From positions 1 to 15,487 of the forward strand of contig JAVWVS010000039.1 of NCBI GenBank assembly GCA_036666555.1: a stretch of DNA of 15,487 bases, in the 5' to 3' direction. The DNA comes from UMGS1251 sp036666555 (lineage in GTDB: Bacteria; Bacillota; Clostridia; Lachnospirales; Lachnospiraceae). Shown here in pieces: positions 13,439 through 15,487 of the stretch; within the stretch, counting starts at the first letter, position 1; each line of letters starts with the position of its first letter. Below the pieces are notes generated by a model. The model worked only from the letters and a program-made list of their open reading frames with translations. It had not been told where the DNA came from and searched no databases. The position numbers and the translations under genes were made by a program.

Positions 13439-15259
13439 TCAAATCCGCACATACACCGAGGACTGAAATACCAATCCGTCCGTCCCAAAGCTTGCGTTGC
13501 CACCGTGTTTTTTTGCCATGGCGGTCACCGAGGCAAGCCCGGTTCCCACCTCGTTACGCTTGCTGGAGAGAAACTTCTCGCCGCTTTTTGTCACCACTCC
13601 GTTAAAGCTGTTGTCCATGGTGACCGTCAGCGTTTCGTATTGCAGGCGACTACGCAGGCGTATAAATTTGTCGCCCTCGGTCATGCGATTGCAGGCTTCC
13701 ATGCCGTTTTCCAAAAGATTGCCAAAGATGATGCAAAGGGTGCTGTCGGTAATCTGCTCGGTATGCTCGGGGACGGTCAGCTTGATGGAAAGCTCTATGC
13801 CACTTTTTTTCACAAGAGCAGCATAGTGGGAAACGATTGCATTCACTGCTGTGTTTTCGCAGAAAGAGCCTTGCTCCGTAGGAATTTGTGCGATTAAGGT
13901 GTCGATATAATCGGTAATCTGATGACTGTTTGAACCCTCGCCATAGCTACGCAGTACAGCTAGTTGATGTCTTAAATCGTGCCGCTGTGCCTTTACCGCA
14001 GCCGCATTTTCCAGCATGAGCTGATGATGTTTTTTCTGCTCTGCCACTTGGGTTTCCATGAGGTTTACTTCAAATTCAAGCTGCTGCTTTTCACTGCGGA
14101 GCTTTAACGCATCTCGCACAAAAATGCCTGCCACAAGCCCTGTGAGCAAAATGAAAATCATCACGCCGATTTGGAAAAACAACGTGAGTACATTGGTGAA
14201 ACGTGCCTGATAATTGACAACCTCCAACAGGATAAACAGTGCAAGCACCGCCATAGGAACGGTAAATCGAATGGCGGATTGATTGCGGTAGCGAATGCCC
14301 TCATACAGCATACTTCCGGCAAATACGCACAGGGATAGCGGCACTAGAAGGTGATATACATACATGCTTTTGGATAGTGATACCATGCCTAAAAACTGCA
14401 ACAAAAGTCCTGTGGCAGCGGCGATCATATCAATCAGTGCAGTGATGAAAAGTGGACGTTTATCGTGAAAATCAACCACGGTCAGCCCAAAGTAAATCAG
14501 CGGAATCGGGAAGCTGATCATGCCCGAAAATGCCATGAGATAGAGCAAGGTGGGATTGTGGATCAGTAGCCCGGTGAGGTTGCATTCCCCCAATGCCCAG
14601 CCGCCTACCGCCACGGCAAAAAAGCCAAGCCATAAAAATGAAATGCCCTTCTTTTCAAAAATCATCACCAAGGCGGCAATCAGAGCCAGTAAGCATCCCA
14701 CGAACAACAGAATAATGGCAAACACAAAGTTAAATCCCATCTGTGAGAGCAATACGCTGAAAATGGCAGACTGCGTCCCCACAAGTACAGGGTGAACGGT
14801 AAGCACATCTCGTGCCACCGGGGAGAGAAATTCCATGCGCAACTGCATGGTTTCCGCACCGCTTGTCAGTGGCACAAGCCGCACTGCTGTGGCTGGGTCT
14901 TGCATAAATTTGGGGTAGGTGCCGTCCTGCCCGTATTCATAAATCAGCTTGTCATTGGCGTAAACCTTGAGGGGCGAATAGACACTTTTGATATAGAGAT
15001 AATCCCCTTCCTTTGCCGTCAAATCCATGGTGATGGTGACAGGCGTTCGTAAAGTTAAATCCGTAAAATGATGCGGCAGTGACACCTCTTTTGTGCGGCT
15101 CTGAACCATCGCCGAAACCTTGCAAAGCCGCACAGCACTGTCCGATTTTTGCGGAGAGGGTGCATCATACAAAAGAGATCCTGCTGTGAGTGCTGTATAA
15201 AAAATCAGATAAAAAATTGCCACACAAGCGGAAATCCACGTCAGTCTTTTCTTAGTCAT
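13439..15259 (-). CDS. 7TM sensor histidine kinase, GHKL type
   Basis: The protein has 606 residues from the ATG at 15259. The frame is open further, to 15298, but AGGAGGA (15272-15266) sits six bases before this ATG. Helix 10-30 anchors the N-terminus, residues about 31-171 form an outer domain, then seven helices follow (about 176-200, 206-222, 237-259, 268-289, 301-318, 331-347, 358-381). This layout is like the 7TM-DISM receptors. A coiled segment (about 388-420) leads to the H box with H427 in RHDLRHQ. The ATPase part has N518 (NLLENGMEACN) and a short glycine loop GTGLAS (572-577), as in AgrC-like kinases. It partners with the LytTR regulator upstream, whose stop overlaps this start by eight bases (ATGACTAA). 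Base composition is clearly more GC-rich than in the operon to the left. The ligand is unknown. Confidence 0.9.
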   Translation of the reverse strand: MTKKRLTWISACVAIFYLIFYTALTAGSLLYDAPSPQKSDSAVRLCKVSAMVQSRTKEVSLPHHFTDLTLRTPVTITMDLTAKEGDYLYIKSVYSPLKVYANDKLIYEYGQDGTYPKFMQDPATAVRLVPLTSGAETMQLRMEFLSPVARDVLTVHPVLVGTQSAIFSVLLSQMGFNFVFAIILLFVGCLLALIAALVMIFEKKGISFLWLGFFAVAVGGWALGECNLTGLLIHNPTLLYLMAFSGMISFPIPLIYFGLTVVDFHDKRPLFITALIDMIAAATGLLLQFLGMVSLSKSMYVYHLLVPLSLCVFAGSMLYEGIRYRNQSAIRFTVPMAVLALFILLEVVNYQARFTNVLTLFFQIGVMIFILLTGLVAGIFVRDALKLRSEKQQLEFEVNLMETQVAEQKKHHQLMLENAAAVKAQRHDLRHQLAVLRSYGEGSNSHQITDYIDTLIAQIPTEQGSFCENTAVNAIVSHYAALVKKSGIELSIKLTVPEHTEQITDSTLCIIFGNLLENGMEACNRMTEGDKFIRLRSRLQYETLTVTMDNSFNGVVTKSGEKFLSSKRNEVGTGLASVTAMAKKHGGNASFGTDGLVFQSSVYVRI

Positions 15260-15487
15260 CGCCCATCCTCCTTGCTTGTTCAAAGAGGTAGGCTTCAAAG
15301 GCTTTTCTCGCCTTACTCATACTCTCCCTGCGAATATGTACGTTTTTGCCCTCTTTCATAGCGAATACCATCAGCTCGCTATCCAGTGCTTTTACATAGT
15401 TAAAATTGACCAAATAGCTTTTGTGACAGCGAAAAAACGGCTGTGACAGAAACTGGTTTTCTATATTTTCCAATTTTTCATTGACCT
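15252..15487 (-). CDS. LytTR-type response regulator, C-terminal part
   Basis: Only the C-terminal 78 codons or so are in the window; the frame runs open through the right edge, so the gene continues outside. The visible part is a LytTR DNA-binding domain: FFRCHKSYLVNFNYVKAL is the hallmark core, followed by the strand pair MVFAMKEGKNVHIRRES and the last helix SKARKAFEAYLFEQARR. The receiver domain must lie beyond the edge. Together with the GHKL kinase it forms an AgrA/AgrC-like two-component pair, transcribed regulator first. LytTR proteins typically bind paired direct repeats; none can be assigned here because the operon promoter is outside the window. Confidence 0.9.
   Translation of the reverse strand, partial: VNEKLENIENQFLSQPFFRCHKSYLVNFNYVKALDSELMVFAMKEGKNVHIRRESMSKARKAFEAYLFEQARRMGDD
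15266..15272 (-). promoter_or_regulatory. Ribosome binding site deciding the kinase start
   Basis: AGGAGGA on the - strand, inside the end of the LytTR regulator gene. It fixes the kinase start at 15259 and indicates translational coupling. Confidence 0.75.

Noticed and set aside
13421..13897. Open frame of 158 codons on the + strand
   Set aside because: It lies wholly antisense to the kinase gene, has no binding site, and its composition (many His and Cys) is that of a shadow frame.
1..15487. CRISPR array, riboswitch or toxin-antitoxin pair
   Set aside because: No regularly spaced repeats, no recognisable riboswitch core in the leaders, and no small paired genes with toxin or antitoxin features were seen.

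Overview
The window looks like the chromosome of a low-GC, Gram-positive anaerobe of the Clostridia, most likely a Lachnospiraceae-type gut bacterium. This rests on AT-rich coding sequence, strong AGGAGG-type ribosome binding sites, T-tract terminators, a dense tRNA cluster whose genes do not encode CCA, and the gene families present. It is a judgement from general features, not from a database match.

Layout. (1) 1-613: a tRNA cluster Thr(TGT, 5' truncated by the window)-Met(CAT)-Asp(GTC)-Val(TAC)-Leu(TAA), closed by a clear intrinsic terminator. (2) 691-6678: a signalling and transport block on the + strand. It holds a membrane-anchored XRE-type regulator with its own consensus promoter, then an OmpR-type response regulator and a sensor kinase with almost no extracellular part, then (after a stem-loop) an ABC ATPase and an 849-residue FtsX-type permease. 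The arrangement resembles envelope-stress or antimicrobial-peptide sensing and detoxification modules of Firmicutes; the actual inducer cannot be read from the sequence.

(3) 6740-12993: the most unusual part, a tightly packed + strand operon. It encodes two different proteins that each appear to contain two NTF2/SnoaL-like folds, a major facilitator transporter, a sodium:solute symporter and a LacI-family repressor. There is no kinase, dehydrogenase or hydrolase. Its promoter region carries two LacI-type 14-bp operators with central CG, exactly 50 bp apart (centre to centre). A perfect palindrome lies exactly halfway between them and abuts a TATAAT box. I infer a small, self-regulated uptake-and-conversion system for an unknown small molecule, with the paired double-NTF2 proteins as the only candidate enzymes.

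(4) 12994-13398: directly after the lacI stop codon, and in the same frame, lies the C-terminal remnant of an IS1182-type transposase, followed by two terminator hairpins; the second probably works in both directions. (5) 13439-15487: a convergent, visibly more GC-rich - strand pair, a 7TM sensor kinase of the GHKL type and the LytTR DNA-binding end of its response regulator, cut by the window edge. The transposase scar and the composition change suggest that the operon's right-hand boundary is a recombination junction.
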